This document shows, one piece after another, positions 43,824-52,871 of a stretch of DNA of 64,000 nt. The stretch's first letter is position 1. Each line of letters starts with the position of its first letter. The notes under the pieces were generated by a model. The model saw only the letters and a list, made by a program, of their open reading frames with translations, had not been told where the DNA came from and searched no databases. The stretch spans positions 248,001 through 312,000 of the forward strand of contig NZ_PVTV01000013.1 in the NCBI RefSeq assembly GCF_003003055.1, written 5' to 3'. Both the position numbers and the translations under genes were made by a program. The DNA comes from Jezberella montanilacus. Its GTDB lineage: Bacteria; Pseudomonadota; Gammaproteobacteria; Burkholderiales; Burkholderiaceae_B.

Positions 43824-44720
43824 ATGACCACAATCAACAGCCATTCCCTGCCCTTGGACGTCGTTGCACAAGTTCTGGCCGAAAGCCTGCCATACATCAA
43901 ACGCTTTCACGGTAAAACCATCGTCGTTAAATACGGTGGCAATGCCATGACAGAAGAAGTCCTACAGCGCAGTTTTGCCCACGATGTCGTCTTGCTCAAG
44001 CTTTTTGGCCTGAACCCCGTTGTTGTCCATGGTGGCGGCCCTCAAATTGACGATGCACTCAAGCGTATTGGTAAACAGGGTACGTTCATTCAAGGCATGC
44101 GCGTGACGGATGAAGACACGATGGAGGTCGTTGAATGGGTACTGGGTGGCCAAGTGCAGCAAGACATCGTCCTCATGATCAACGAGGCAGGTGGCAAAGC
44201 GGTCGGGTTAACCGGCAAAGACGGCAGCATGATTCAAGCCGTCAAAAAACTGATGCCGAACAAGGAAGACCCTAGCTTGCCCATCGACATCGGTTACGTG
44301 GGCGACATCGCCAAGATCGAACCCGCTCTAGTGAAAGCACTGCAAGATGACCAGTTCATCCCCGTGATTTCACCGATTGGTTATGGCGAGGACGGTTTGG
44401 CTTACAACATCAACGCCGATGTCGTTGCAGGCAAAATGGCTGAAATCCTTGGTGCAGAAAAACTGCTGATGATGACAAACATTACCGGCGTACTGGATAA
44501 AAACGGTTCCTTGTTGCGTGTGCTCTCAGCCAAGACCATTGATGCGCTGTTTGAAGATGGGACGATCTCGGGTGGCATGTTGCCCAAGATTTCTTCTGCC
44601 GTTGATGCCGCCCGCAATGGTGTCAAGTCGGTGCATATTGTTGATGGTCGCGTCCCTCACTGTCTGTTGCTTGAAATTCTGACTGACCGTGGTGTCGGCA
44701 CCATGATCACCTCTGATTAA
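43824..44720 (+). CDS. argB: Acetylglutamate kinase (ArgB)
   Basis: 298 residues of the amino-acid kinase family. [28 protein letters not shown] and the C-terminal [20 protein letters not shown] are ArgB signatures. It phosphorylates N-acetylglutamate, the second step of arginine synthesis. The N terminus ([23 protein letters not shown]) carries a helix like that of arginine-inhibited hexameric forms, so feedback inhibition is plausible. It lies 19 bp after the thioredoxin gene and 6 bp before the nucleotidase. Confidence 0.96.
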   Translation: MTTINSHSLPLDVVAQVLAESLPYIKRFHGKTIVVKYGGNAMTEEVLQRSFAHDVVLLKLFGLNPVVVHGGGPQIDDALKRIGKQGTFIQGMRVTDEDTMEVVEWVLGGQVQQDIVLMINEAGGKAVGLTGKDGSMIQAVKKLMPNKEDPSLPIDIGYVGDIAKIEPALVKALQDDQFIPVISPIGYGEDGLAYNINADVVAGKMAEILGAEKLLMMTNITGVLDKNGSLLRVLSAKTIDALFEDGTISGGMLPKISSAVDAARNGVKSVHIVDGRVPHCLLLEILTDRGVGTMITSD

Positions 44721-44726
44721 ACAGGG

Positions 44727-45473
44727 ATGCGACGATTGCAACGACCGTCAGTTCGCAAACGTCGCTCAAAGTCGACAGCTTGCAATCCAGCACTTTGGCT
44801 GTTCGATCTTGACAATACTTTGCACGATGCTTCGTACAAGATTTTCCCCAAAATAAATGTCGGCATGACCGCCGCGGTCATGGAAACCCTTGGTGTCGAC
44901 GAGCTGACAGCAAATCATCTTAGAACCAAATACTGGAAGCGCTACGGGGCAACCATGATTGGTATGGTCAAGCATCATCAAATTAACCCTGAGCGATTTT
45001 TGCGGCGCAGTCATGATTTTGATGTCGGGCCGTTAATCCGTGCAGAAAAACACCTCGCGCGAAAGTTGACCCAGTTACCCGGCAGAAAGATTCTCGTCAC
45101 GAATGCACCGTTTCACTACGCCTATGCCGTCATGAAACATCTTGGGATCTTGCGCTGTTTTGACGGCGTCTGGGCAATTGAACATATGCGTTTGCATGGT
45201 CATTTTCATCCTAAACCCGCCCCTAAATTAATGCGACATATCCTTGCCCACGAAGGCGTGAGTGCCCATCGCGCAGTACTGGTAGAAGACACGCTCGAGA
45301 ATTTACGGGGCGCACGCGCGGCTGGGCTTCGAACCGTACATGTTTATCATCCGGGTACACCGTTCGCGAAGGGTCAACGAGGTCGTCCAGATTTTGTGGA
45401 CTTGCGCGTCAACCGCGTTGGCGACCTGCTCACGCAAAAACGGTCGGTTAGACACCACACGATTGAGGGATGA
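44727..45473 (+). CDS. HAD-family pyrimidine 5'-nucleotidase
   Basis: 248 residues. After a basic 23-residue start comes LWLFDLDNTLHDASYKIFP, the HAD motif I with the nucleophile aspartate. KYWKRYGATMIGM, then LVTNAPFHYA (motif II) and HFHPKPAPKLM with VEDTLENLRGARAAG (motifs III and IV) match the SDT1/PHM8-type pyrimidine 5'-nucleotidase group, which acts on UMP and CMP. Placement between argB and slmA suggests co-transcription, with 3 bp to slmA. Substrate assignment is by family only. Confidence 0.85.
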   Translation: MRRLQRPSVRKRRSKSTACNPALWLFDLDNTLHDASYKIFPKINVGMTAAVMETLGVDELTANHLRTKYWKRYGATMIGMVKHHQINPERFLRRSHDFDVGPLIRAEKHLARKLTQLPGRKILVTNAPFHYAYAVMKHLGILRCFDGVWAIEHMRLHGHFHPKPAPKLMRHILAHEGVSAHRAVLVEDTLENLRGARAAGLRTVHVYHPGTPFAKGQRGRPDFVDLRVNRVGDLLTQKRSVRHHTIEG

Positions 45474-45476
45474 AAC

Positions 45477-46070
45477 ATGGCCAGCCGAACAGGTGAGCGT
45501 CGCACTGAGATCTTGCAAACCCTAGTCATGATGCTAGAGCAACCGACTGCCGCTCGGGTTACCACGGCCGCACTGGCTGCCAAGATAGGCTTATCCGAGG
45601 CAGCGCTTTATCGCCATTTTGCAAGCAAAGCGCAAATGTTCGAAGGTTTGTTTGAATTCATCGAAGCCACCATCTTCGGTTTGATCAACCAAATTCAGGC
45701 TGCAGAGCCCAGCACCCTCGAGCGATTGCGACAGACGACAGGCATGTTGCTGTCTTTTGCCAAACGTAATCGTGGCATGACCCGCGTGCTGACCGGCGAT
45801 GCGTTAGTCAATGAAGATTTACGCCTGCAAGAGCGCGTCAACCAGATCACCGGTCGGCTAGAAACCACCTATAAGCAATTGATTCGCGAAGGGATTGCAG
45901 AGGGTCAACTCAACCCAGCAATAGACGTTGTGGCGATTGCCAGTCTGTTAACACACTATGTCATGGGTCGTTGGCTGCGCTTCACGCAAAGCGGCTGGCA
46001 GATTGATCCAACAGATCATATGCTCGCCAACATGAATATCGTATTGCAGTCCGCCATCCTCGACTCGTAG
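45477..46070 (+). CDS. slmA: Nucleoid occlusion factor SlmA (TetR family)
   Basis: 197 residues. The N-terminal TetR helix-turn-helix includes VTTAALAAKIGLSEAALYRHFASKAQMFEGLFEFIE, very typical of SlmA. SlmA binds DNA sites on the chromosome and disassembles FtsZ rings over the nucleoid. The C-terminal helical domain is full length and ends with a hydrophobic region (IVLQSAILDS). It converges on moeB/thiF with only 2 bp between stops. Confidence 0.92.
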   Translation: MASRTGERRTEILQTLVMMLEQPTAARVTTAALAAKIGLSEAALYRHFASKAQMFEGLFEFIEATIFGLINQIQAAEPSTLERLRQTTGMLLSFAKRNRGMTRVLTGDALVNEDLRLQERVNQITGRLETTYKQLIREGIAEGQLNPAIDVVAIASLLTHYVMGRWLRFTQSGWQIDPTDHMLANMNIVLQSAILDS

Positions 46071-46072
46071 GC

Positions 46073-46858
46073 TCAGTCAGTTTGAGTCTGGATCTTGCCC
46101 TGTGAGGTTTTGCCGTGACCACACACTTGGCAAGCCGGATCGCGATGCACTCGAACACTATGCCATTGCATATCCAGCGCATCAAGCAATAAAAGCCTGC
46201 CATTCAATGAGCGACCAATTCCTGCCAGCAACTTGATGGCCTCTGCTGCTTGCATACTCCCAATAATCCCAACCAAGGGGGAAAACACGCCAGTTGAGGC
46301 GCACGTCAGCATTTCACCCTCCCCAGTGGCCGGGAACAAACAGCTGTAGCATGGGGCATCTTCCTGCCGCCGATCAAACACGGTGATTTGACCGTCAAAG
46401 CGAATCGCTGCGCCAGAAACCAGCGGCTTGGAGAACGCAACACAGGCCTGATTAATTGCGTGCCGCGTGTCGAAGTTATCGGTGCAATCCAGCACCAGGT
46501 CAACCGTGGCTACCAGATCGCCAAGCGCCTGAGCGTCCAGTCGTTTAGCCAGCGCCTCAAGAGTGATATCAGGATTGAGTGCATGCATCGCCTCGCAACC
46601 AGACTCAGCCTTCAGTTGACCCAAGCGGCTGGTCGTGTGCATGATTTGACGTTGCAGATTACTGATTTCAACGGTGTCGTCATCCGCAAGAATGATGTGC
46701 CCTATGCCGGCTGAAGCGAGATAGAGCGCAACGGGAGAACCCAATCCACCCGCCCCGACGATGAGCACTCTCGCAGCCAAGAGCTTTTCTTGGCCCTCGA
46801 TACCCAGCTCATCCAACAGGATGTGCCGGGCATACCTGAGCAGCGCTGCATCGTTCAT
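46073..46858 (-). CDS. MoeB/ThiF-type adenylyltransferase (E1-like)
   Basis: 261 residues. The nucleotide motif VLIVGAGGLGSPVALYLASAG is followed by LADDDTVEISNLQRQIMHTT, the MoeB/ThiF/HesA signature. Zinc cysteines are in CYSC (DAPCYSCLFP) and CQVC near the C terminus. These enzymes adenylate the C terminus of a small sulfur carrier (MoaD or ThiS). No carrier gene lies nearby, so molybdopterin or thiamine cannot be told apart. Its ATG overlaps the ctp stop, making it the last gene of gpmA-envC-ctp. Confidence 0.9.
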   Translation of the reverse strand: MNDAALLRYARHILLDELGIEGQEKLLAARVLIVGAGGLGSPVALYLASAGIGHIILADDDTVEISNLQRQIMHTTSRLGQLKAESGCEAMHALNPDITLEALAKRLDAQALGDLVATVDLVLDCTDNFDTRHAINQACVAFSKPLVSGAAIRFDGQITVFDRRQEDAPCYSCLFPATGEGEMLTCASTGVFSPLVGIIGSMQAAEAIKLLAGIGRSLNGRLLLLDALDMQWHSVRVHRDPACQVCGHGKTSQGKIQTQTD

Positions 46859-48342
46859 TTGGGCGTTGCCGCGCCTCCGGGTGACGGGGCAGGAGCTGTT
46901 GCAGGAGCTGTTGCAGGAGCTGTTGCAGGAGCGCTGGGTTTGCGAGCTGCCTGCGGTTTTTCAAGCTTATCTAGCTTGGCAACTGGCGTGGTCACGCCTT
47001 TCTGGATGGGCTTGCCTTCCAGGTAATTGACACCCTGTTGTAATTGAAAATCGTCAGGTGTACCAAACTGAAAAATCTTGGTCGAATCAGCAAGTGGTGG
47101 GTCGTCTGCGTTGCCCTTGACCTCACCATCCTTAGCTTGATCATTGCCAAGGTGACGCTGCAAGTCAGCCTCGCGAGGCACTCTGAACAAATCCCCTTGC
47201 GCGGTGTCAGTCACAATAAGATCCGGCGCGATACCCGTTGCCTGAATCGACCGACCAGACGGCGTGAAATAACGTGAGGTGGTGAGCTTAATGGCGGTAT
47301 TTTCCGAAATGGGCAAAATCACCTGAACAGAGCCCTTACCAAAGGAGCGATTACCCATGATGGTTGCACGCTTGTGATCTTGCAGCGCACCAGCCACGAT
47401 TTCTGACGCTGATGCAGAGCCAACGTTAATCAGTACGACCATCGGTACGGTCTTCGCCCAGGCTGGCAATTTAGATAAGTAGTCCCCCTCGCCGGCGTCG
47501 TAATCCTTGGCCGCGGCGACATACTTGCGCTTTGCGTCGGCCGTCCGCCCGTCAGTTGAGACAATCAGTGTGTTTTCTGGCAAAAAAGCACCAGCCACGC
47601 CGATGGCCGAGTGCAAGAGCCCACCCGGATCATTACGTAAGTCGAGGATAAAGCCTTTTGGTGCAGCTTTTGCACCTAGTTCATTCATTTGTTTAACCAG
47701 ATCGGTGCCAGTGCGTTCTTGGAACTGCGCAATACGCACGTAAGCGATCCCGTTATCAAGCATTTTGCTGCGTACGCTTCGAACGCGAATGGTGTCCCGA
47801 ATCAGTGTAACCACGATGGGCTTATCCATGCCCTGACGAACGATGGTCAGGGTAATTGGGGTCTTGACCGGACCGCGCATCGTCTTGACTGCTTCAGTCA
47901 AGGTCATGCCTTTGGTTGAGGCGCCGTCGATCTTCACGATCAAGTCGCCCGCTCGAATACCCGCTTTGGCAGCTGGGGTATCCTCGATTGGCGAGATAAC
48001 TTTCACTGCGCCTTCCTCAGCGCCCACTTCGATACCAAGCCCCCCAAACTCACCTTGAGTCGAGCTCTGCATCTCTTTAAAAGCATCCGCGTCAAGATAG
48101 GCTGAATGAGGGTCCAGATCGGACAGCATGCCTGCGATGGCCCCATCAATCAGTTTTTTATCGCCCACCGGCTCAACATAATTATTTTTAATGGTGGAGA
48201 AGACGCTGGAAAACTGCCGAATCTCATCCAAAGGCAAGGGAGCGCCGCGCTGCGCCACTGCACTGAGCCCGAGGCTCAATAAAACCCCTGCGAACAAACC
48301 AGCCGCTAGCAGACCTAAACTTTTTAACTTACTGGGGCTCAT
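46855..48342 (-). CDS. C-terminal processing peptidase (S41 family, CtpA-like)
   Basis: 495 residues. A signal anchor (LGLLAAGLFAGVLLSLGLSAVA) precedes the helical region IRQFSSVFSTIKNNYVEP, a PDZ domain (about 95-175, GLGIEVGAEEGAVKV), and the tail-specific protease domain. The catalytic serine is in GSASASEIVAGAL, with lysine in SFGKGSVQ. It acts in the periplasm on C termini. The C terminus has a Pro/Ala tract encoded by 12-bp repeats. ATG 48342 is chosen over a TTG two codons earlier because AGGA precedes it. It follows the EnvC gene, a common pairing. Confidence 0.92.
   Translation of the reverse strand: MSPSKLKSLGLLAAGLFAGVLLSLGLSAVAQRGAPLPLDEIRQFSSVFSTIKNNYVEPVGDKKLIDGAIAGMLSDLDPHSAYLDADAFKEMQSSTQGEFGGLGIEVGAEEGAVKVISPIEDTPAAKAGIRAGDLIVKIDGASTKGMTLTEAVKTMRGPVKTPITLTIVRQGMDKPIVVTLIRDTIRVRSVRSKMLDNGIAYVRIAQFQERTGTDLVKQMNELGAKAAPKGFILDLRNDPGGLLHSAIGVAGAFLPENTLIVSTDGRTADAKRKYVAAAKDYDAGEGDYLSKLPAWAKTVPMVVLINVGSASASEIVAGALQDHKRATIMGNRSFGKGSVQVILPISENTAIKLTTSRYFTPSGRSIQATGIAPDLIVTDTAQGDLFRVPREADLQRHLGNDQAKDGEVKGNADDPPLADSTKIFQFGTPDDFQLQQGVNYLEGKPIQKGVTTPVAKLDKLEKPQAARKPSAPATAPATAPATAPAPSPGGAATPK
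46889..46932 (-). repeat. 12-bp tandem repeat at the 3' end of ctp
   Basis: Three perfect copies of gcaggagctgtt (plus-strand reading) and a fourth partial copy encode the TAPA repeats at the C terminus of the S41 peptidase. The copy number can vary without changing the frame. Confidence 0.9.
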
Positions 48343-48397
48343 GCACAATCCTGGAAATAGACGTTATTGCGAACACCAACCAAAGAAGCGAATCTCA

Positions 48398-49639
48398 CTA
48401 CTTTTCCAGATAGGGGGTAGGATCGATTGCAGCGTTGCGGCGTCTCAATTCGAAGTATAGGGCGGAATCTAATTGACCGCCGGTATTACCCACAGTTGCA
48501 ATAGTGTCACTGTCAGTGACAGCATCACCGACTTGCCTGAGCATGCTCTGCAGATAGGCGTAAATACTCAGGAATTGTTGGCCATGATCGACAATGACGA
48601 TGTTGCCAAAGCCGCGAAGCCAGGTGGCATACACGACCGTACCACTTGCGATCGGCTTCACGGGCGCCCCCTCGGGCGAGGCAATCAACAGCCCGCGCCA
48701 AATACCACCTTCAGGCCTGTCCGTGCCAAAACGCGCCATCACATTGCCGCGAACTGGCCATTTGAAGCCAGATTTCAAAGTACTGGGCTCAGCGGGCAAC
48801 ACGTCTGGTCTTTTCTTGTTCGCTTCGGCCGCTTGCCGAGCAGCCTCGGCTTTTTTTGCCTCCTGGTCTCGCTTCACCGCCTCTGCAAGCTGGCGAGCGA
48901 CCACAATTTGTTCATCCAGGCTAGAAATTAGCTGATTCAAATGTTTTCCGTCGCGATCAAGCCTGTCAGCCTCTGCACGCTGCGCGGCAAGCTGCCCTTC
49001 GATCTGAGCTAACAGCGTCGCCCGATCTTTTCTCTGAGCATCGAACAAGGATTTTTGTTCGTTCTCATCGCGAATCAAGCCAGCTATCTCAAGCTGCTTC
49101 CCGTCAGCCCGCGCTTGAAGGTCGGCTAAACGGGACAATTGCTCTTGCACCCGGGCGACCGAGGCTGTCCGCGCTTTCGCGACGTAATCCAGATAAGCCA
49201 GGTTGCGGCCAAGTATTTGAGGATCATTGCCAGAAAGCCACGCCGATAGCGGTGACAAGCCACTTTGGTATTGTTTTCTCAACTGTTCGCTTAACGCTAG
49301 TCGAATTTGAGTAAGCAACGCTTGTTGGGTCGCAATCTGGAGGTTCAGCTCGTCCAGCTCTGTTTGCGCCTTTTTTTGCTTAATACTCAGATCATTTAAC
49401 TTTCGAACCGATACAGAAATGGCCGATTCTGATGCTTTGAGCGCGTCACTGGCTTCTTTGCGCGAGCTTTCTTTGGACTCGATTTCCTTTTGGATCAAAG
49501 CGATTTTGTCGCGCAGCTCGGTTTGCTCCTGTTGACGCTGGGCAAGCGCGCTAGCCGTGTCGTCTGCATAAGCCGGCACGGGCAGGCTAAAAAGCCAACC
49601 GCAAAGCAAAGCCAACCACCACCCCGAGCTGTTGCGCAC
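48398..49639 (-). CDS. envC: EnvC-like murein hydrolase activator (coiled coil and degenerate M23 domain)
   Basis: 413 residues from GTG 49639. The signal peptide (WWLALLCGWLFSLPVPAYA) is followed by a long coiled coil (about 25-270, rich in Gln, Lys and Glu) and a LytM/M23 domain (about 290-413: FKWPVRGNVMARFG, GTVVYATWLRGFGNIVIVDHG, YFELRRRNAAIDP). The usual metal-binding His/Asp of active M23 enzymes in the first motif is replaced (GIWRGLLIASPEG), as in EnvC, which activates amidases rather than cutting peptidoglycan itself. The frame is open further upstream into gpmA (ATG 49741), but GTG one base after the gpmA stop gives a clean signal peptide. Confidence 0.87.
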   Translation of the reverse strand: MRNSSGWWLALLCGWLFSLPVPAYADDTASALAQRQQEQTELRDKIALIQKEIESKESSRKEASDALKASESAISVSVRKLNDLSIKQKKAQTELDELNLQIATQQALLTQIRLALSEQLRKQYQSGLSPLSAWLSGNDPQILGRNLAYLDYVAKARTASVARVQEQLSRLADLQARADGKQLEIAGLIRDENEQKSLFDAQRKDRATLLAQIEGQLAAQRAEADRLDRDGKHLNQLISSLDEQIVVARQLAEAVKRDQEAKKAEAARQAAEANKKRPDVLPAEPSTLKSGFKWPVRGNVMARFGTDRPEGGIWRGLLIASPEGAPVKPIASGTVVYATWLRGFGNIVIVDHGQQFLSIYAYLQSMLRQVGDAVTDSDTIATVGNTGGQLDSALYFELRRRNAAIDPTPYLEK

Positions 49640-49640
49640 G

Positions 49641-50393
49641 TCAGTCTTTTTTAGCTTTACCCTGCGCAGCCACAGCAGCCATCGCGGCTTCGATCTCAGC
49701 AGGATCCCCCAAATAATAGTGCCTGATCGGTCGAAGCTCATCGTCTAGCTCGTACACCAATGGTTGCCCCGTTGGAATATTGAGGTGAACAATATCATCG
49801 TCTGAGACGTTATCCAGATGCTTGATCAAGGCTCGTAAGCTGTTGCCGTGTGCTGCGACGAGCACGCGACGACCGGCTTTGATGGCGGGCGCGATGCTTT
49901 CGTTCCAGAAGGGCAAAACACGCGCCACAGTGTCCTTCAGGCATTCGGTAGCCGGCAGTTGATCTGCGGGGATCTTGGCATAGCGTTTATCAAATCTCGG
50001 ATGACGGGGGTCATCCAAAGCGATCGGATTAGGCGCGATGGCGTAGGCGCGGCGCCAGATCAGCACCTGCTCATCACCAAATTTGGCTGCAGTCTCAGCT
50101 TTATTGAGGCCTTGCAAGTCGCCGTAATGACGTTCGTTAAGACGCCAATTGCTATGAACAGGCAAATACATCGTACCCATCGCGTCCAGCGCGATCCAGA
50201 GCGTGCGGATCGCCCGGGTCAACATGGATGTGCAGGCAAGATCGAATTCGAAACCCTTCTCTTTGAGCAACAAGCCCGCCTGGCGGGCCTGTTCACGTCC
50301 GGTTTCAGTCAAATCGACGTCATACCAGCCAGTAAAACGGTTTTCGAGATTCCATTGGCTTTCGCCATGACGCATGAGTACAAGTTTATGCAT
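49641..50393 (-). CDS. gpmA: 2,3-bisphosphoglycerate-dependent phosphoglycerate mutase (GpmA)
   Basis: 250 residues. The phosphohistidine motif [12 protein letters not shown] (His9) and [15 protein letters not shown] open the protein; later come [15 protein letters not shown] and the second catalytic region [19 protein letters not shown]. It interconverts 3- and 2-phosphoglycerate in glycolysis. ATG 50393 is preferred over a GTG three codons upstream. It heads the operon gpmA-envC-ctp-moeB/thiF and is divergent from the rhodanese gene. Confidence 0.96.
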   Translation of the reverse strand: MHKLVLMRHGESQWNLENRFTGWYDVDLTETGREQARQAGLLLKEKGFEFDLACTSMLTRAIRTLWIALDAMGTMYLPVHSNWRLNERHYGDLQGLNKAETAAKFGDEQVLIWRRAYAIAPNPIALDDPRHPRFDKRYAKIPADQLPATECLKDTVARVLPFWNESIAPAIKAGRRVLVAAHGNSLRALIKHLDNVSDDDIVHLNIPTGQPLVYELDDELRPIRHYYLGDPAEIEAAMAAVAAQGKAKKD

Positions 50394-50483
50394 GACAGAC
50401 ACAGGTTAAAGTTGCAGATGTCAGCATTTTATAATTGTTATGAACTTTGCCCCGAATCGGGTGCCAACCAACCTGGACTTACC

Positions 50484-50897
50484 GTGGATTTCTTTCTCGC
50501 CCCTACCAATCTTGTCCTGATCGCTGTCGCCCTCGGCTCTGGTCTTTTACTCGCTTGGCCCGCCCTCGCAAAAGGCGGGGCTGGCGGTGCAATCAGCACG
50601 ACGCAAGCCGTGCTCATGATGAACCAGCAGCACGCTGTGCTGGTCGATGTCAGACCCTTAGAACTGTTCAATAACGGCCATATTGCTCAGGCACGGAGCC
50701 TGCCAGCAAGCGACCTGCCCCTGAAGGCCAATAGTCTGCCCAAAAACAAGCCTTTGATTATCGTCTGCGATCTGGGCAAATCAGCCGTTTCAGCGGCTGC
50801 TGAGCTTAAAAAGCTGGGTTTTGCTGAAGTGTCCGTGCTCGAAGGTGGCCTTAAGGCCTGGGGCGAAGCGGGTTTACCGATTACTGCAAAAAAATAA
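50484..50897 (+). CDS. Membrane-anchored rhodanese-like protein
   Basis: 137 residues from GTG 50484. The N-terminal hydrophobic helix (LVLIAVALGSGLLLAWPALA) is followed by one rhodanese domain: AVLVDVRPLELFNNGHIAQARSLP, with the active-site loop CDLGKSA containing the catalytic cysteine, and SVLEGGLKAWGEAGLP. It may transfer sulfur or, as in the YgaP/YibN group, act near the inner membrane. It precedes grxC-secB-gpsA as YibN does in enterobacteria. The earlier part of the open frame overlaps gpmA and is not coding. Confidence 0.88.
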   Translation: MDFFLAPTNLVLIAVALGSGLLLAWPALAKGGAGGAISTTQAVLMMNQQHAVLVDVRPLELFNNGHIAQARSLPASDLPLKANSLPKNKPLIIVCDLGKSAVSAAAELKKLGFAEVSVLEGGLKAWGEAGLPITAKK

Positions 50898-50906
50898 GGA
50901 ATGATC

Positions 50907-51173
50907 ATGAATAAAGTCTTGATGTACAGCACCGGCGTTTGCCCTTATTGCACGCGTGCAGAAATGTTGCTGAAGCAGCGCGGTGTCACAGAAATCGAAA
51001 AAATACGTATCGATCTTGACCCCGAACAGCGCGACGCAATGATGACGCGCACAGGGCGCAGAACAGTCCCGCAAATCTATATTGGTGACACACACGTTGG
51101 CGGCTTTGACGACTTGGCGGCCTTGGATAAAGCAGGTCAACTCATGCCCTTGCTGAACCCTGCTACAAATTAA
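50907..51173 (+). CDS. grxC: Glutaredoxin 3 (GrxC)
   Basis: 88 residues with CPYC (Cys12, Cys15), then RRTVPQIYIGDTHVGGFDDLAALD, typical of GrxC. It reduces disulfides with glutathione in the cytoplasm. ATG 50907 is preferred over ATG 50901 because the AAGGA ribosome site ends at 50900. It lies between the rhodanese gene and secB, the usual arrangement. Confidence 0.95.
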   Translation: MNKVLMYSTGVCPYCTRAEMLLKQRGVTEIEKIRIDLDPEQRDAMMTRTGRRTVPQIYIGDTHVGGFDDLAALDKAGQLMPLLNPATN

Positions 51174-51266
51174 TCTGGCCTAACGCGACTTTGCTTGCCC
51201 CCTGAGGCAAGTGATTTCACCTTCTCAAACATTGTTTATCCGCTAACCACTTACCTGGAAACCTTC

Positions 51267-51782
51267 ATGTCTGATCAAAACGCTCAAGCCGGTAACGCGC
51301 CTATTTTTAATATGCAGCGCGTCTACATCAAAGATCTGTCGCTTGAAATGCCCAACGCCCCCAATATCTTTCTTGAGCAAGACGCGCCAAAGGTTGAGGT
51401 CAATATCAACGTGGGAGCCAACCCTCTGGCTGATACGATTTTCGAATCAACAATTACCGTCACAGTGACGACCCGTATCAACGACAAGGTGCTGTATCTG
51501 ATTGAAGCCACCCAAGGCGGGATTTTCGAGATGAGCAACATCCCCGAAGATCAGCTGGATCCTTTGCTCGGGATCGTGTGCCCAACCATGCTCTACCCCT
51601 ATCTGCGCGCGAATGTTGCGGATGCGATTACCCGCACGTCAGTGCCACCTTTGCATTTGGCAGAAGTCAATTTTCAAGCACTCTATGAGCAACGCATGAG
51701 CGAGCTTGCTCAGCAAAACGGCGAAAGCGGCAATAGCTCAGAATCTGGGTTGATCCTGCCGGCCAGCGCAACGCGTCAATGA
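51267..51782 (+). CDS. secB: Protein-export chaperone SecB
   Basis: 171 residues: [24 protein letters not shown] and the central [31 protein letters not shown] are SecB signatures. It keeps precursors unfolded and delivers them to SecA. It is relevant to the TPS pair, whose large precursor is expected to need Sec. ATG 51267 gives the conserved N terminus; the frame upstream is noncoding. The C-terminal 25 residues are polar and variable. Confidence 0.96.
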   Translation: MSDQNAQAGNAPIFNMQRVYIKDLSLEMPNAPNIFLEQDAPKVEVNINVGANPLADTIFESTITVTVTTRINDKVLYLIEATQGGIFEMSNIPEDQLDPLLGIVCPTMLYPYLRANVADAITRTSVPPLHLAEVNFQALYEQRMSELAQQNGESGNSSESGLILPASATRQ

Positions 51783-51818
51783 GCTTAAGACTTGGCAACA
51801 ACGTTTCGCCAAGCTTCG

Positions 51819-52871
51819 ATGAAAAAGCCTGAAGGACCTAAGCGGCCCGTCCTCGTTCTCGGGGCGGGGGCTTGGGGTTCAGCCTTGGCCATCGCTGCAG
51901 CAAGGCAGAGCGCCACGACGCTATGGGGGCGCGACCCCCTGCTGATGCAGAATATGGCTGACTACAACCAGAATCGCCAGTATCTGCCCAATATTGAATT
52001 CCCTGACTCGTTACAAGTAACCAGCGATTTCGACGCCGCACTGGCAGCTGTGTCGTCATCCACCTATCCGGGCCTGATCATCATTGGCACGCCCATCGCG
52101 GGATTGAGGGCCACCTGCCGCGACATAGCCGACTGGCTCGGCCAAGCTAGTCGCTCAGTCACCTCAGTCGTTGGCGTTATCTGGACTTGCAAAGGACTCG
52201 AAACGGGCAGTGGCGAATTGCCTAACGAAATTGCCCGTCAGGCATTTGCCTCGCAACCAACGCTAGCGACGGGCGTGCTGTCAGGACCATCGTTTGCCAA
52301 GGAAGTCGCAGCTGGATTGCCGGTCGCGCTCACCGTGGCAAGCCATCACGCGGCGCTGCGCACCGCGACGATAGAGGCCTTGCACGGTGGTGCGGTGCGG
52401 GTGTACGCCAGTGATGACGTCACGGGCGTAGAGATAGGCGGTGCACTCAAAAATATCATGGCCATTGCCTGTGGCATCGCCGACGGATTGGGACTTGGTA
52501 CAAACGCCCGTGCCGCGCTGATCACACGCGGCCTAGCTGAAATTACCCGCTTTGGCTGCGCGCTCGGCGCACAAGCTGCAACCTTTGCAGGCCTAACCGG
52601 CTTAGGTGATCTGGTCTTAACCGCGACAGGTGATCTGTCCCGCAACAGGCAAGTGGGCTTAGCGATCGGTCAAGGACAGTCCGCGATTGAGGTGCTGGGT
52701 CAAGGCTTGACTGCGGAGGGTGCTCGCTGCGCCTTAGCCGTCAGAGAACGGTCAAATCAGATGGGCTTGACGTTACCCATCACCGAAGCGGTCTGCGCAG
52801 TGCTTTTCGAAGGAATGCCGCCCAGGGATGCAGTCGGTCAATTGTTGTCTCGGGAGGCCACAACCGAATGA
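51819..52871 (+). CDS. gpsA: Glycerol-3-phosphate dehydrogenase (NAD(P)+) GpsA
   Basis: 350 residues. The dinucleotide fold VLVLGAGAWGSALAIAAA is followed by SGPSFAKEVAAGLPVALTVAS and the catalytic region VEIGGALKNIMAIACGIADGLGLGTNARAALITRGLAE. It makes sn-glycerol-3-phosphate for phospholipids. ATG 51819 is chosen over a TTG nine codons earlier. It follows secB and overlaps the next gene by ATGA. Confidence 0.96.
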   Translation: MKKPEGPKRPVLVLGAGAWGSALAIAAARQSATTLWGRDPLLMQNMADYNQNRQYLPNIEFPDSLQVTSDFDAALAAVSSSTYPGLIIIGTPIAGLRATCRDIADWLGQASRSVTSVVGVIWTCKGLETGSGELPNEIARQAFASQPTLATGVLSGPSFAKEVAAGLPVALTVASHHAALRTATIEALHGGAVRVYASDDVTGVEIGGALKNIMAIACGIADGLGLGTNARAALITRGLAEITRFGCALGAQAATFAGLTGLGDLVLTATGDLSRNRQVGLAIGQGQSAIEVLGQGLTAEGARCALAVRERSNQMGLTLPITEAVCAVLFEGMPPRDAVGQLLSREATTE

